DNA of 14,069 nucleotides from CAYZEZ01 sp964477295. GTDB lineage: Bacteria > Bacteroidota > Bacteroidia > Bacteroidales > SM23-62. A program made the translations under genes and the position numbers. Positions 13,398-14,069 of the stretch are shown here, in pieces; position 1 is the first letter of the stretch, and each line of letters opens with the position of its first letter. The notes below the pieces were generated by a model. That model did no database searches, was not told where the DNA came from, and saw only the letters and a list, made by a program, of their open reading frames with translations. Location: contig CAYZEZ010000115.1 of NCBI GenBank assembly GCA_964477295.1, positions 1 to 14,069 on the forward strand, written 5' to 3'.

Positions 13398-14069
13398 TTA
13401 ATCGGATAGCATAAGCTTTTCGCTTACTTCGATATATTTATTAGATAATCCAATTACTTTTTGAGGAAGTGAATCGGCCAGGTTGGTTATTTCGGTGTAA
13501 TCATTTGCCAGGTTGAACAATTCCCAGGCTTCGTCATTGGCACGAACGATTTTCCATTCGCCCGTCCTAAACATCCTATCAATCTTCCAATGTTCAGGTC
13601 CATCCTATACATCATGGCGGCAAAGACAGCTATTTCTAAAGCCAGTTCTTCTTTCTCTTCTTCATCCAGCCCATTCCAGGGCCGGTAAAGCGGGATATTC
13701 GCCCTTCGTTCCTCATCACCTGGCGGGTGCCCTCGGTATTTATTGATAATGTCGGTTGGATCGGATAACCGGCAATCCTCATCGATAATCCCCAGTTCTT
13801 TCATCCTCCTGAACCTGTTTGCCCTTATTACATCCCATCCCGCCTGATAGGTATCCTTGAAAATCTCAATGTCTTCAGGACGGGCCTGCAAAGGATAATG
13901 GGCTACATTATAGGGCATGTAAAGAAAAAATGGCTTGTCTTTCTTTTTGGCCTGATCCAAAAAATCAATGGCATAATCAGTAAGCACATCCGTCTTATAA
14001 AAAGGTTTTTTATTCACCTTAAAATCCTCAATCTGCATCGGGGCCCCTCCCATATAAAAGGGATACTTG
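13398..14069 (-). pseudogene. Arylsulfatase-family gene broken by an internal deletion (partial)
   Basis: A sulfatase (PF00884) would cleave sulfate esters, often from polysaccharides. The frame enters from the right edge (YPFYMGGAPMQIEDFKVNKK), continues through FFLYMPYNVAHYPLQARPED and a long family-typical insert (RRMKELGIIDEDCRLSDP), and reaches AAMMYRMDLNIGRLI at about 13581. There it stops matching the family. The true C-terminus resumes in the +1 frame as RTGEWKIVRANDEAWELFNL and ends at TAA 13400-13398 after SEKLMLSD. The stretch that normally lies between, with the D-N-G metal-binding motif and the conserved Lys and His residues, is missing: roughly 150-200 codons judging by family layout. 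Read straight through, the first frame gives a spurious 28-residue tail ending at 13487. The formylglycine site is outside the window. It cannot be active. Confidence 0.85.

Noticed and set aside
13487..13570. C-terminal tail of the sulfatase in the first frame taken as a real protein end
   Set aside because: The same DNA in the +1 frame encodes the recognisable sulfatase C-terminus (EWKIVRANDEAWELFNL), so this tail is an out-of-frame artefact of the deletion.

Overview
The window looks like chromosomal DNA from a member of the Bacteroidota, probably a Bacteroidales/Marinilabiliales-like environmental lineage. Three things point there: AT-rich spacers without Shine-Dalgarno sites, several promoters fitting the Bacteroidota pattern (TTTG, about 19 bases, TAnnTTTG), and typical families such as GIN-domain proteins, DUF2461, double-domain UspA and SbsA-Ig lipoproteins. 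The placement is inferred from gene content only.

Layout. (1) 1-3894, minus strand: an efflux operon in the order TetR regulator, TolC-type outer-membrane channel, lipoprotein membrane-fusion protein and RND pump; the pump gene runs off the left edge. The regulator overlaps the channel gene by 11 bp. A promoter and a repeated GGAAACT motif lie just upstream of the regulator. (2) 3895-4149: divergent control region with a perfect 10-bp inverted repeat around a TCCG loop. (3) 4150-6231: secreted GIN-domain protein (+), IspD of the MEP isoprenoid pathway (-), DUF2461 protein (+). (4) 6232-6545: non-coding stretch holding an inverted pair of 7-bp-periodic repeats and the C-terminal remnant of a phytoene-desaturase-like gene. 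(5) 6546-8656: universal stress protein (-), then a ROK sugar kinase (+) with a strong promoter. (6) 8657-10474: large SbsA-Ig lipoprotein (-), whose stop codon directly abuts that of the ROK gene. (7) 10610-13370, plus strand: lgt, then a ZIP metal importer and a CDF metal exporter in tandem. (8) 13398-14069, minus strand: a sulfatase broken by an internal deletion, running off the right edge.

Links between genes: Lgt would lipidate the membrane-fusion protein and the SbsA-Ig lipoprotein. The ZIP/CDF pair can move zinc or a similar divalent metal in opposite directions. Isoprenoid precursors from the IspD pathway would feed carotenoid synthesis, of which a dead gene fragment remains nearby.

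No clearly new multi-gene system was found. The points most worth a second look are the two gene remnants, the interspersed heptad repeat, and the palindromic control regions at 3915-4141 and 7505-7578.
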